From assembly GCA_024234575.1 (NCBI GenBank), contig JACKOB010000004.1:496001-560000 (forward strand): DNA of 64,000 nt, in the 5' to 3' direction. Shown one piece after another: positions 52,119 through 60,567 of this stretch; the first letter of the stretch is position 1, and each line of letters opens with the position of its first letter. The position numbers were made by a program, and so were the translations under genes. The notes under the pieces were generated by a model. It did no database searches. It was not told where the DNA came from and was given only the letters and a program-made list of their open reading frames with translations. The stretch comes from Hahellaceae bacterium (GTDB lineage: Bacteria; Pseudomonadota; Gammaproteobacteria; Pseudomonadales; Oleiphilaceae).

Positions 52119-53844
52119 AATTTAATCTGACGCGGTAGACTTCGGCTAAAGATGTCAATTTTTGGCGGGCGACGTTTAGTGCCTGTTCCGTCAGCAATTG
52201 TGTACCTGCCCGAACCGCCTCCATTTCAATGTCTTGCGCCTGAACACCTGGAGCAATTAGCTTTCTTACGTCGTCGTTTATAACGATGAGTTCATATACT
52301 GCCATCCGCCCGCTGTAGCCAGTGTAATGACATTTCTCGCAACCAGTTCCTCGGTAAAACAGTTCTTGTGCGCCTAATTGCAACGATTCCCGTATGTTTT
52401 CGCTATAAGCTTCTTCGGCCAAGCAATGCGGGCAGTTTTTCTTTACCAGGCGTTGGGCAAGAATACCTAGCAATGTTGAGCTGACGAGATATGACGGCAC
52501 GCCGATTTCTAATAGCCGGGTAATTGCTGTAGCTGCACTGTTTGTGTGCAAAGTTGATAAAACTAAATGCCCAGTCAGAGAGCTCTCTATCGCCATTTTT
52601 GCTGTTTCAGCGTCGCGAATCTCTCCTATCATGATGGCGTCGGGGTCATGCCGTAAAATGTTTCGTAAAGCACGAGCGAAGTTGTACCCAGTTGCATTAT
52701 TGACCTGTATTTGAGTAACGCTATCAATCTGGTATTCGACAGGGTCTTCAACGGTAATAATGTTAATGTTGGACGAAACGATCTCTTGTAAAGCTGCATA
52801 GAGCGTCGTTGACTTCCCCGAGCCAGTAGGTCCAGTGACGAGAATTAAACCTGCACTTTTTTCTACCAGGGTACGAAAAGCAATTTCATCTTTTTTACTG
52901 AATCCAATCTCACTTAGCTTTTTCATACCAGCGGAAGTATCAAGGATTCTTATAACAACGCTTTCACCGCGAATACTGGGCATTACGGATATGCGTAAAT
53001 CAATCGTTTTGTCATGAGTTTTAATTTTTGTTCGGCCATCCTGTGGAACTCTTCGCTCAGCGATGTTCATGCCGCCTACAATTTTTATTCGACTGACGAT
53101 CGCTGGCAATACTGATTTGGAGACAGTGCGAATAGGGATAAGTGAGCCATCTATACGGAATATAATATCTACGTCCCGCTCTTTAGGCCGGATATGAATA
53201 TCTGATGCTTTTCTGTTTATCGCATCCAGGATCAGGTTTTGTACCAGTCGAACCGTTGGTTTATCTTCGGCGAGTTGTTTGGCTTGATACTCTGCCAGTT
53301 CTTCTTTTTCTTCGTAGGCGGGAAGCTCCTTCAGTACTTCTTCATCATCAGCTGGTCCGAAAACTTTGCTGATTGCTAATTCGATGTCTTCGGGGGTCGC
53401 AAGGACCGGCTCGATCATGTTGCCGGTCATAAAATGTAGCATCCGCAGAGTATCGTTGTCGGTGGGTTCCTCCATAGCCACGATTAACTTATCTTTATGC
53501 TTTAAAATAGGTACCAGGCTGTGTGTGCGCGCGAAGTTAGCAGGGATATATTCCGTCACATTGGTTTCCACGTGAAACTGCTGTAAATCAACGCAAGGAA
53601 TATTCAGGTTTAAACTGATTGCTTTGGTAATATCGCTTTGTGTTGCAAACCCGAGTTTATGGATTATTTTACCGAGTTTACTGCCATTGCCGGCAACTGA
53701 TTTAGCTTTAAGTGCTTCCGTTAGTTGATTCGAGCTAATGATTCCGGCTGTTAATAAAATCTCGCCTATTGGGATATTTGCATTGGCGCGAGGATGCTCA
53801 AGGACTTCAATTAGCTCTTCTGGGGTTGTTACAGTTGTCGACAT
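52117..53844 (-). CDS. GspE/PilB-type secretion or pilus ATPase with MshEN domain
   Basis: A 575-residue traffic ATPase. The N-terminal MshEN domain (about 24-95, PIGEILLTAGIISSNQLTEA and KLGKIIHKLGFATQSDI) is of the kind that binds cyclic di-GMP. The ATPase core has Walker A GPTGSGKSTTLYAAL, the Asp box ITVEDPVEYQI, Walker B DPDAIMIGEIRD, the His box TGHLVLSTLHTN, and a zinc-binding CPHC...CEKCHYTG tetracysteine. It would power type IV pilus, MSHA pilus or type II secretion assembly. No pilus or secretion genes flank it, so the machine it serves is unknown. Confidence 0.92.
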   Translation of the reverse strand: MSTTVTTPEELIEVLEHPRANANIPIGEILLTAGIISSNQLTEALKAKSVAGNGSKLGKIIHKLGFATQSDITKAISLNLNIPCVDLQQFHVETNVTEYIPANFARTHSLVPILKHKDKLIVAMEEPTDNDTLRMLHFMTGNMIEPVLATPEDIELAISKVFGPADDEEVLKELPAYEEKEELAEYQAKQLAEDKPTVRLVQNLILDAINRKASDIHIRPKERDVDIIFRIDGSLIPIRTVSKSVLPAIVSRIKIVGGMNIAERRVPQDGRTKIKTHDKTIDLRISVMPSIRGESVVIRILDTSAGMKKLSEIGFSKKDEIAFRTLVEKSAGLILVTGPTGSGKSTTLYAALQEIVSSNINIITVEDPVEYQIDSVTQIQVNNATGYNFARALRNILRHDPDAIMIGEIRDAETAKMAIESSLTGHLVLSTLHTNSAATAITRLLEIGVPSYLVSSTLLGILAQRLVKKNCPHCLAEEAYSENIRESLQLGAQELFYRGTGCEKCHYTGYSGRMAVYELIVINDDVRKLIAPGVQAQDIEMEAVRAGTQLLTEQALNVARQKLTSLAEVYRVRLN

Positions 53845-54071
53845 ACGTTTCTCATGAAATTAGAAAGTAGCAAAGCAGGTAGTTGATTGTCTGTTGCGCG
53901 TGTTTGGCTATAACCACAAACTATTGCCGAATTATGAGTTTTGTTTTTATGATTTGATCAGGTTGTAAATCAAAGATTCCATTGATTTCACAAAAATTTA
54001 CCGCGATTCTCCGATACGGCAGGTGATGAAGGCATCCACGCTTGACAGATTGCCCGATCAAACGTATGTTT

Positions 54072-54085
54072 CAAACAAACGTTTG
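54072..54085. promoter_or_regulatory. PsrA operator
   Basis: CAAAC (54072-54076), four bases, GTTTG (54081-54085) matches the published PsrA motif (G/C)AAAC-N2-4-GTTT(G/C). It lies 16 bp before the psrA ATG, so it would overlap the promoter or start and give autorepression, relieved by long-chain fatty acids. Confidence 0.75.
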
Positions 54086-54100
54086 GTTTATGGGGTAGAA

Positions 54101-54766
54101 ATGGCGCAGTCAGACACGGTTGATAGAATCCTCGATGCGGCAGAAGAATTGTTTGCACATCGTGGTTTTTCTGAAACATCGCTTCGAATGATAACCAGCA
54201 AGGCAGATGTTAACCTTGCGGCGGTTAATTATCACTTTGGCTCGAAGAACGCATTGATTCAAGCTGTCTTCGCCAGGTTTCTAAGCCCATTCAGCCAAAT
54301 TATAGACGTAGAATTGAATAAGCGTGAAAATGATGAAATGCCGCCTGATGTTGATGAGTTATTGAAAATCATCACTACATCAATCGTGAGGATTCCAACT
54401 CGCAGTAAAAACAGCTTGCCTATATTTATGCGTTTACTTGGACTGGCGTATACTCAGTCTCAAGGCCACCTTAGGCGCTATCTTGAATCTCATTATAATA
54501 AAGTCTTTCGCAGATTCATGCGTCACTTCCGCGAGGCTACCCCCGAACTCACGAATGTTGACAGATTTTGGCGCATTCAGTTTATGTTAGGCGCCACAGC
54601 TTTTACCATGTCAAGCAACCAGGCATTGGGGGATATTCTCGAGAATGAGCTGGGCGTACGCACAACTACCATAGATATCGTAAATCGCCTTGTTCCCTTT
54701 CTTACTGCCGGGATGACGGCCCCTGTACCTGAACAGCCCTTGTTGACGGATGTTACTGCTCAGTAA
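54101..54766 (+). CDS. psrA: TetR-family fatty-acid-responsive regulator PsrA
   Basis: A 221-residue TetR regulator. The helix-turn-helix region (VDRILDAAEELFAHRGFSET, SKADVNLAAVNYHFGSKNAL) is nearly that of Pseudomonas PsrA, which represses itself and beta-oxidation genes, activates rpoS and senses long-chain acyl groups. The ATG at 54101 follows GGGGT and gives the PsrA N-terminus; a longer frame from 54023 would place the operator inside the gene. Its neighbours nagZ and the MTI phosphorylase are the same as in Pseudomonas. Confidence 0.9.
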   Translation: MAQSDTVDRILDAAEELFAHRGFSETSLRMITSKADVNLAAVNYHFGSKNALIQAVFARFLSPFSQIIDVELNKRENDEMPPDVDELLKIITTSIVRIPTRSKNSLPIFMRLLGLAYTQSQGHLRRYLESHYNKVFRRFMRHFREATPELTNVDRFWRIQFMLGATAFTMSSNQALGDILENELGVRTTTIDIVNRLVPFLTAGMTAPVPEQPLLTDVTAQ

Positions 54767-54945
54767 TCCCTCTTTTCCCAAAGTGGGTAGCGCATACGAT
54801 GTGAGTAATTATCAAGGTCATTGGTTGTCACCGTTTTAGTACTCGAATAGGCGGTAATTGCAGCATTCAATGACTACAATGCAGAGTGTGACTTCACTTC
54901 TATTTCCCATCTCCCTAGAATGTATCTCTTCTAACGGAGGTCGCT

Positions 54946-55422
54946 GTGCATAGCATCACTATTGATACATCCAAGCAGGCATTGACGCTGGTTGACGGTA
55001 AGGAGCTGCTAAAGCGCTACCCGATCTCAACCGCGCTAAATGGATTGGGTGAAAAAAAAGGAAGTGGGTGCACACCCACTGGTTTGCACTTTATTCGTGC
55101 CAAAATCGGTGCACGTTGTGAGTCCGGTTCTGTTTTCGTCGGGCGTCGTTTTACCGGCGAAATTTATACCCAACAACTGGCGGATCGCTATCCTGACCGG
55201 GACTGGATTCTTTCGAGAATACTCTGGCTTTGCGGCCGAGAGGTTGGGAAAAATCGTCTGGCAGATGTTGATACCATGCAACGCTATATATACATCCATG
55301 GTACGCCGGATACAGAGCCAATGGGGGTGCCCTTATCCCACGGATGTATCAGGATGAGAAATGAGGATGTTATCGAGTTGTTTGACTTCGTTTCTATCGG
55401 AACTGAAGTCATCATTTGCTAA
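54946..55422 (+). CDS. YkuD-domain L,D-carboxypeptidase/transpeptidase without signal peptide
   Basis: A 158-residue protein that is essentially one YkuD domain. The catalytic motif is H118 (YIHGT) followed by S131-H132-G133-C134-I135-R136. There is no signal peptide or membrane segment, so it should be cytoplasmic. The start is GTG with CGGAGG five bases upstream. YkuD proteins are normally periplasmic L,D-transpeptidases; a cytosolic subgroup, typified by ElsL/LdtK of Acinetobacter, trims tetrapeptides during peptidoglycan recycling. Lying just before nagZ, this one fits the recycling role. The substrate is not proven. Confidence 0.85.
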   Translation: MHSITIDTSKQALTLVDGKELLKRYPISTALNGLGEKKGSGCTPTGLHFIRAKIGARCESGSVFVGRRFTGEIYTQQLADRYPDRDWILSRILWLCGREVGKNRLADVDTMQRYIYIHGTPDTEPMGVPLSHGCIRMRNEDVIELFDFVSIGTEVIIC

Positions 55423-55541
55423 TAAGCTGCTGACGATTTGCGCTACTATATAGTGATTGTGCCAATCGGCTAGTTGACTGTAGCAGTCAGTAATTCAGAG
55501 CCCCATAGTTTCCTCTCCCATGAAGGTAAGGTAGATTTTTG

Positions 55542-56591
55542 ATGATGGATAAAAAACCTGGCGGACCAGTCAATTTAATTCGCGGTAGTTTGATGTTAGA
55601 TCTGGCAGGGTATGAGGTTACAGCTGATGAGCAGCGGTTGTTGGCGAGCCGTGTTACCGGTGGGGTAATTCTCTTTTCGCGTAACTACCAGTCAATTTCT
55701 CAGTTAAAAGCGCTGGTTGCGCAGATTCGCCGGGTTAAGCCAGATATTTTGATTGCTGTCGATCATGAAGGTGGTCGAGTTCAGCGTTTTAGAGAGGGGT
55801 TTACCCGCCTGCCGCCAATGCAGTCTTTTGGCAATCTTTACCAACAACAACCCGCACTGGCATGCAAGTTAGCCCATGAAACAGGCTGGTTAATGGCCTC
55901 TGAGTTAAGAGCCATCGATATAGATTTTACCTTTGCACCTGTACTGGACGTTGATGTGGGGGTTTCAAGCGTCATTGGAGATCGTTCGTTTGCAGCCAGT
56001 GGTGATGTTGTCGCGGAGCTTGCGCAAGCTTTGGTTGCGGGGATGAAAGAAGCCGGTATGGCGGCAACAGGTAAGCACTTTCCTGGTCATGGGGCCATTC
56101 ACGCAGACTCCCATGTAAGCCTCCCTGTTGATAGCAGGCCTCTCCTTGAGATCGAACGCCAGGATATACCGCCATTTGCACACCTAATCCAATCTGGTTT
56201 AGATGCGGTGATGCCCGCGCATGTTATCTACGATCAGGTGGATAAGCTTCCTGCAGGTTTTTCGCCTTTTTGGTTGCAGGATTATTTGCGCGCTAAATTG
56301 CGTTTTAATGGTGTAATTTTTAGTGACGATCTCAGCATGGAAGGTGCTTCTGTAGCAGGAGGAGTGGTTGAAAGAGTACAGGCAGCGTTAGTTGCCGGGT
56401 GTGATATGGTCCTGGTGTGCAACAAGCCTGCAGAAGCATGTAAAGTTGTTGAGTGGATGGAAAACCACAACATTTTAGCCAGTGAGCGCATCGCTTCGAT
56501 GCGAGCAAAGGGCAGGGCACCGTCTTTGCCTGAGTTGCAGGCAAGTGTTCGTTGGCGACAAGCGTCAGAAAGCATTGGTAAACTCGCTTAA
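55542..56591 (+). CDS. nagZ: Beta-N-acetylglucosaminidase NagZ
   Basis: A 349-residue GH3 enzyme that removes GlcNAc from anhydro-muropeptides in the cytoplasm, a core step of peptidoglycan recycling and a source of beta-lactamase-inducing signals. IAVDHEGGRVQRFR, KHFPGHGAIHADSH (catalytic His-Asp dyad) and the nucleophile in FSDDLSMEGA are all seen. ATGs at 55542 and 55545 and a TTG at 55539 are possible starts; AAGG lies at 55528-55531. It follows the YkuD gene by 120 bp. Confidence 0.95.
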   Translation: MMDKKPGGPVNLIRGSLMLDLAGYEVTADEQRLLASRVTGGVILFSRNYQSISQLKALVAQIRRVKPDILIAVDHEGGRVQRFREGFTRLPPMQSFGNLYQQQPALACKLAHETGWLMASELRAIDIDFTFAPVLDVDVGVSSVIGDRSFAASGDVVAELAQALVAGMKEAGMAATGKHFPGHGAIHADSHVSLPVDSRPLLEIERQDIPPFAHLIQSGLDAVMPAHVIYDQVDKLPAGFSPFWLQDYLRAKLRFNGVIFSDDLSMEGASVAGGVVERVQAALVAGCDMVLVCNKPAEACKVVEWMENHNILASERIASMRAKGRAPSLPELQASVRWRQASESIGKLA

Positions 56592-56698
56592 AAAGCTTAT
56601 TGGTCGGGGAGGAAATGCATCGTGACATCCCTCTAATCGTCACTGTTCTGCAATAAAATTGTACTTAAAAAGATTTTACAGGGGTTAAGACAAACGTT

Positions 56699-57832
56699 AT
56701 GGAAATGTCCGTTCTGGATCAGCTTTTTGATGCGATTGGTTTGTCGCAAGAGTCTTACAGCGCCGTACTAAAAATTTTTACCGTAGTTTTTATTGCCGGT
56801 GCTCTTAGTTATTTTTCTGGCAAGGTACTCGATAAACTCGGAAAGCAGTTGGCGAAAACCCACAATTTATGGGATGACACCTTAGTTGAAGCTGCCCGCC
56901 CACCGCTAAAGCTGATGATATGGGTGGTAGGTGTGTCACTGGCTGCTGAAATAGCGCAAAGCTATTCAGGTGCAGGCGTTTTCGAATATATCGATAGTGG
57001 TCGTAAAGTTTTTGTGATCTATTGTCTGATATGGTTTCTCATTCGTTTTATCAGTGGCGCCGAGAAAATTCTGGTGTCCGACAGCAAAATGAAGGAGCCG
57101 ATGGACGAAACAACCGTTGCCGCAATTGGTAAGCTTACCAGGGTATCCGTCATCATCACCGGTGTATTGGTAGTATTACAAACGTTGGGGTTCAGTATAT
57201 CCGGCGTACTTGCCTTTGGAGGAATTGGGGGGATAGCCGTTGGCTTTGCAGCTAAAGACCTACTAGCCAATTTTTTTGGCGGGTTGATGGTCTATCTTGA
57301 CAGGCCATTTTCGGTGGGAGACTGGATTAGATCCCCAGATAAAAACATAGAGGGGACGGTTGAAAATATCGGGTGGCGTACGACCCGTATTCGAACATTT
57401 GAAAAGCGCCCGATTTACGTTCCTAATTCGACTTTTATGAGTTTAACTGTTGAAAACCCTTCAAGGATGACGCACCGGCGAATAAATGAAAATATAGGTG
57501 TCAGGTACTGTGATGCCGGGAAAATTGAAAATATTTTGCGAGAAGTGAAACAGATGCTGATTGATCATGACGATTTAGACACAGATCAAACACTAATTGT
57601 TAACTTTAATATGTTCGGGCCAAGCTCTTTAGATTTTTTTATTTATACCTTCACCAAAACAACTAACTGGATCGAGTTTCATCAAGTTAAGCAAAATGTA
57701 CTCCTTGAAGTCATGCGAATAATTGAAGCCAACGGCGCCGAAATTGCGTTTCCTACACGAACACTCTATATGGCCGAAGCACCTGGACCATCTGAAAACG
57801 ACCCAACTGCTGTGCTAGAGGCGAAGGAGTAG
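56699..57832 (+). CDS. MscS-family mechanosensitive channel
   Basis: A 377-residue small-conductance channel. Several N-terminal membrane helices (about 22-40, 75-92, 105-122, 150-170) lead to the pore helix with the Gly/Ala pattern GVLAFGGIGGIAVGFAAKDL and LLANFFGGLMVYLDRPFSVG. The cytoplasmic vestibule part has GTVENIGWRTTRIRTFEKRP and YVPNSTFMSLTVEN. It releases solutes on osmotic downshock. A terminator follows. The gene is inserted in the psrA-nagZ-mfd block along with the HlyIII gene. Confidence 0.93.
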   Translation: MEMSVLDQLFDAIGLSQESYSAVLKIFTVVFIAGALSYFSGKVLDKLGKQLAKTHNLWDDTLVEAARPPLKLMIWVVGVSLAAEIAQSYSGAGVFEYIDSGRKVFVIYCLIWFLIRFISGAEKILVSDSKMKEPMDETTVAAIGKLTRVSVIITGVLVVLQTLGFSISGVLAFGGIGGIAVGFAAKDLLANFFGGLMVYLDRPFSVGDWIRSPDKNIEGTVENIGWRTTRIRTFEKRPIYVPNSTFMSLTVENPSRMTHRRINENIGVRYCDAGKIENILREVKQMLIDHDDLDTDQTLIVNFNMFGPSSLDFFIYTFTKTTNWIEFHQVKQNVLLEVMRIIEANGAEIAFPTRTLYMAEAPGPSENDPTAVLEAKE

Positions 57833-57864
57833 AGGTCGCTTGTTTTATTCAGTCTGTCACCAGT

Positions 57865-57894
57865 AAAGCGGCCTTCATTGGCTGCTTTATCTTT
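57865..57894 (+). terminator. Terminator after the MscS gene
   Basis: AAAGCGGCC (57865-57873) pairs with GGCTGCTTT (57880-57888) with one G-T wobble around a six-base loop; ATCTTTT follows. It is placed 33 bases after the stop. Confidence 0.7.
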
Positions 57895-58045
57895 TCCATA
57901 GCCTAATCTGAATCGTAAATGAATGTGAACTTTTCTTAACAAGCAAGGATATGCGTTTACTTGTGCGCTGTTTTACCGTAATTTCTGAATACACGTGTAA
58001 GCTGAAATGCTGCAATACTAATGGGTGTTTCCCAAGGATTTTACT

Positions 58046-58714
58046 GTGATCACAAATGCTTCAAGGTTAGCTAGACAATTGCACATAGAGGAGGTTATTA
58101 ACAGTCTAACGCACGGGATAGGTGCTGTGTTAAGTGTCGTAGGCTTGATTGTACTGCTGCTGGTCTCTGCGGATGCGGGTGATCCCTGGCGGATAGTAAG
58201 TTTTTCTGTTTATGGCATTAGTATGGTGGCGCTTTACCTGTCGTCTACGCTTTACCACGGTTTTCGTGACGAGAAAAAACGCGAGCTGTTTAAGTTGTTT
58301 GATCATTGTGCGATTTATCTTCTGATTGCCGGCAGTTATACCCCGTTTCTTTTAGTTAGCATTCGCGGCCCCGTAGGGTGGTTGTTATTTGCGTTGGTAT
58401 GGGGCTTGGCGGTATTTGGTATTACGCTAAAGATAAAATATCGCCATCGTTTCTCTGTTTTGCGTGTGGCCACTTATGTTGTCATGGGCTGGCTGGCACT
58501 TTTTGCCGGCAATGAGCTGACCGAGTCAATGGCGTCCGGTGGGTTTATGCTGCTGTTAGTTGGTGGTTTGGTCTACACGGTGGGCGTGATTTTCTACGTA
58601 TTTCATCAAATTCCTTACAATCATGCGATTTGGCATCTGTTTGTCCTGGGTGGTAGTACCTGTCATTATTTCGCTATTTACTATTATGTCTTGCCCCAGC
58701 AGGCATTAGCGTAG
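58046..58714 (+). CDS. Hemolysin III / PAQR-like membrane protein
   Basis: A 222-residue, seven-helix membrane protein of the HlyIII (YqfA/TrhA) family: EEVINSLTHGIGAVLSVVGL with the conserved SxxxH, STLYHGFRDEKKRELFKLFD with HG..D, AIYLLIAGSYTPF, and the final HxxxH-like AIWHLFVLGGSTCHYFAIYY. These His/Asp/Ser residues bind a metal in the related adiponectin receptors. E. coli homologues affect membrane energetics and fatty-acid balance. GTG at 58046 has AAGGA seven bases upstream; the GTG at 58025 lacks one. Confidence 0.9.
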   Translation: MITNASRLARQLHIEEVINSLTHGIGAVLSVVGLIVLLLVSADAGDPWRIVSFSVYGISMVALYLSSTLYHGFRDEKKRELFKLFDHCAIYLLIAGSYTPFLLVSIRGPVGWLLFALVWGLAVFGITLKIKYRHRFSVLRVATYVVMGWLALFAGNELTESMASGGFMLLLVGGLVYTVGVIFYVFHQIPYNHAIWHLFVLGGSTCHYFAIYYYVLPQQALA

Positions 58715-58804
58715 CGTTACCCTGTTTAAATGGTATTTTTCGGTTGCCAGCGTGCCAGTCACAATAGAAAATAGCCCGCTTCTAACATTTTGACTAAGGC
58801 GTAA

Positions 58805-59554
<750 letters not shown>

Positions 59555-59559
59555 GCTTA

Positions 59560-60471
59560 TTACCTGCTCTGTGGTATCGCCGTATTAGATTGTGTCGTTG
59601 GATCACTATCTGGTTGGGGTTCGAGCGAAGTCTCTTGCAAAGGCGCCGGAGTCTCTTTAACCGGCGCAGACGTTCCGTTAATTCTAATCAGCACGCCGAA
59701 AGACGGGTGGTCGAGATAGTGTAATTCGCCACTTCGCATTCGTCGAGATTCTTTCAAATGTTGATGGTTTTTCGCAACATAGGGCGATACTTGTTGCGTG
59801 CTGAAGTCATAGTCTGTTGTGAAGCTGTCGTAGCCATTGGTTGTGCCAGTTGGCAGTGACGAATGCTCAACAGACACGGATTGTGATTGTGTGTTTAGGG
59901 AGGGTTGCTGGTTTTGAAATAGATGATTGATGGAACTATCTGGATTCATGATTGTGTCCATGATGTTGGTTTCATCGATCTTCTCGGCTATTTCGTAGCT
60001 GATTAAGGCAAGATCTGCTTCTAAATGCAGGTACCGGTTCCGCTTGACGGTTACAAAACCTTCCAACTCGTGACGTCCCTCAAATTCTTCGCCACCTTCA
60101 ATTCTTATGGGGACTTCTTCTTGCTCACCGGGCAAGTACATTTTCCATCCGGCGGTGAAAATGGGTGAATATTTCCTGCTTATTGTCAGCGCTCTAGCAG
60201 AAGAGTGGATGGATAGCCGTTTCGCGTCGATGAGAGGCAGTTGTAGCGGACTCAGTGCCGTTCCTTGAACGAGTGAGTAGTGACGCTGGTAGGTTGTTCT
60301 AGGCTCACCGGCGATCGGCAGGTCGATTAAATAATCGTAAGCATTATTGTTTTTGAAGACGAGTAGCTCGATCTGATACCAGTTTTCATCGATTACGGTC
60401 TCGGTGGTCTGCGCTTCGGCGAGGAACCATGGGTTGATAACCATTAATAGTGCAATCAAAATTTTTTTCAT
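59560..60471 (-). CDS. csiV: CsiV-family envelope protein
   Basis: A 303-residue exported protein. The ATG at 60471 opens a signal peptide (KKILIALLMVINPWFLAEA). The mature start WYQIELLVFKNNN and the later HYLDHPSFGVLIRINGT are the two signatures of the CsiV family, periplasmic proteins that in Shewanella bind peptidoglycan and activate LpoA/PBP1a. A Ser/Thr/Gln-rich middle (about 195-235) and a Pro/Thr/Glu-rich tail are variable. The gene is just downstream of mfd, the usual position. An ATG three codons earlier is possible. Confidence 0.85.
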   Translation of the reverse strand: MKKILIALLMVINPWFLAEAQTTETVIDENWYQIELLVFKNNNAYDYLIDLPIAGEPRTTYQRHYSLVQGTALSPLQLPLIDAKRLSIHSSARALTISRKYSPIFTAGWKMYLPGEQEEVPIRIEGGEEFEGRHELEGFVTVKRNRYLHLEADLALISYEIAEKIDETNIMDTIMNPDSSINHLFQNQQPSLNTQSQSVSVEHSSLPTGTTNGYDSFTTDYDFSTQQVSPYVAKNHQHLKESRRMRSGELHYLDHPSFGVLIRINGTSAPVKETPAPLQETSLEPQPDSDPTTQSNTAIPQSR

Positions 60472-60567
60472 AGGTACCATAGTCTTAGTTATCGTTGAAA
60501 CGGGAAGGCGACTTTACGTATAAGCCTGTAGTATTAGTCAGCAGCTTCGCAGCCTTATTGGAGCTGA

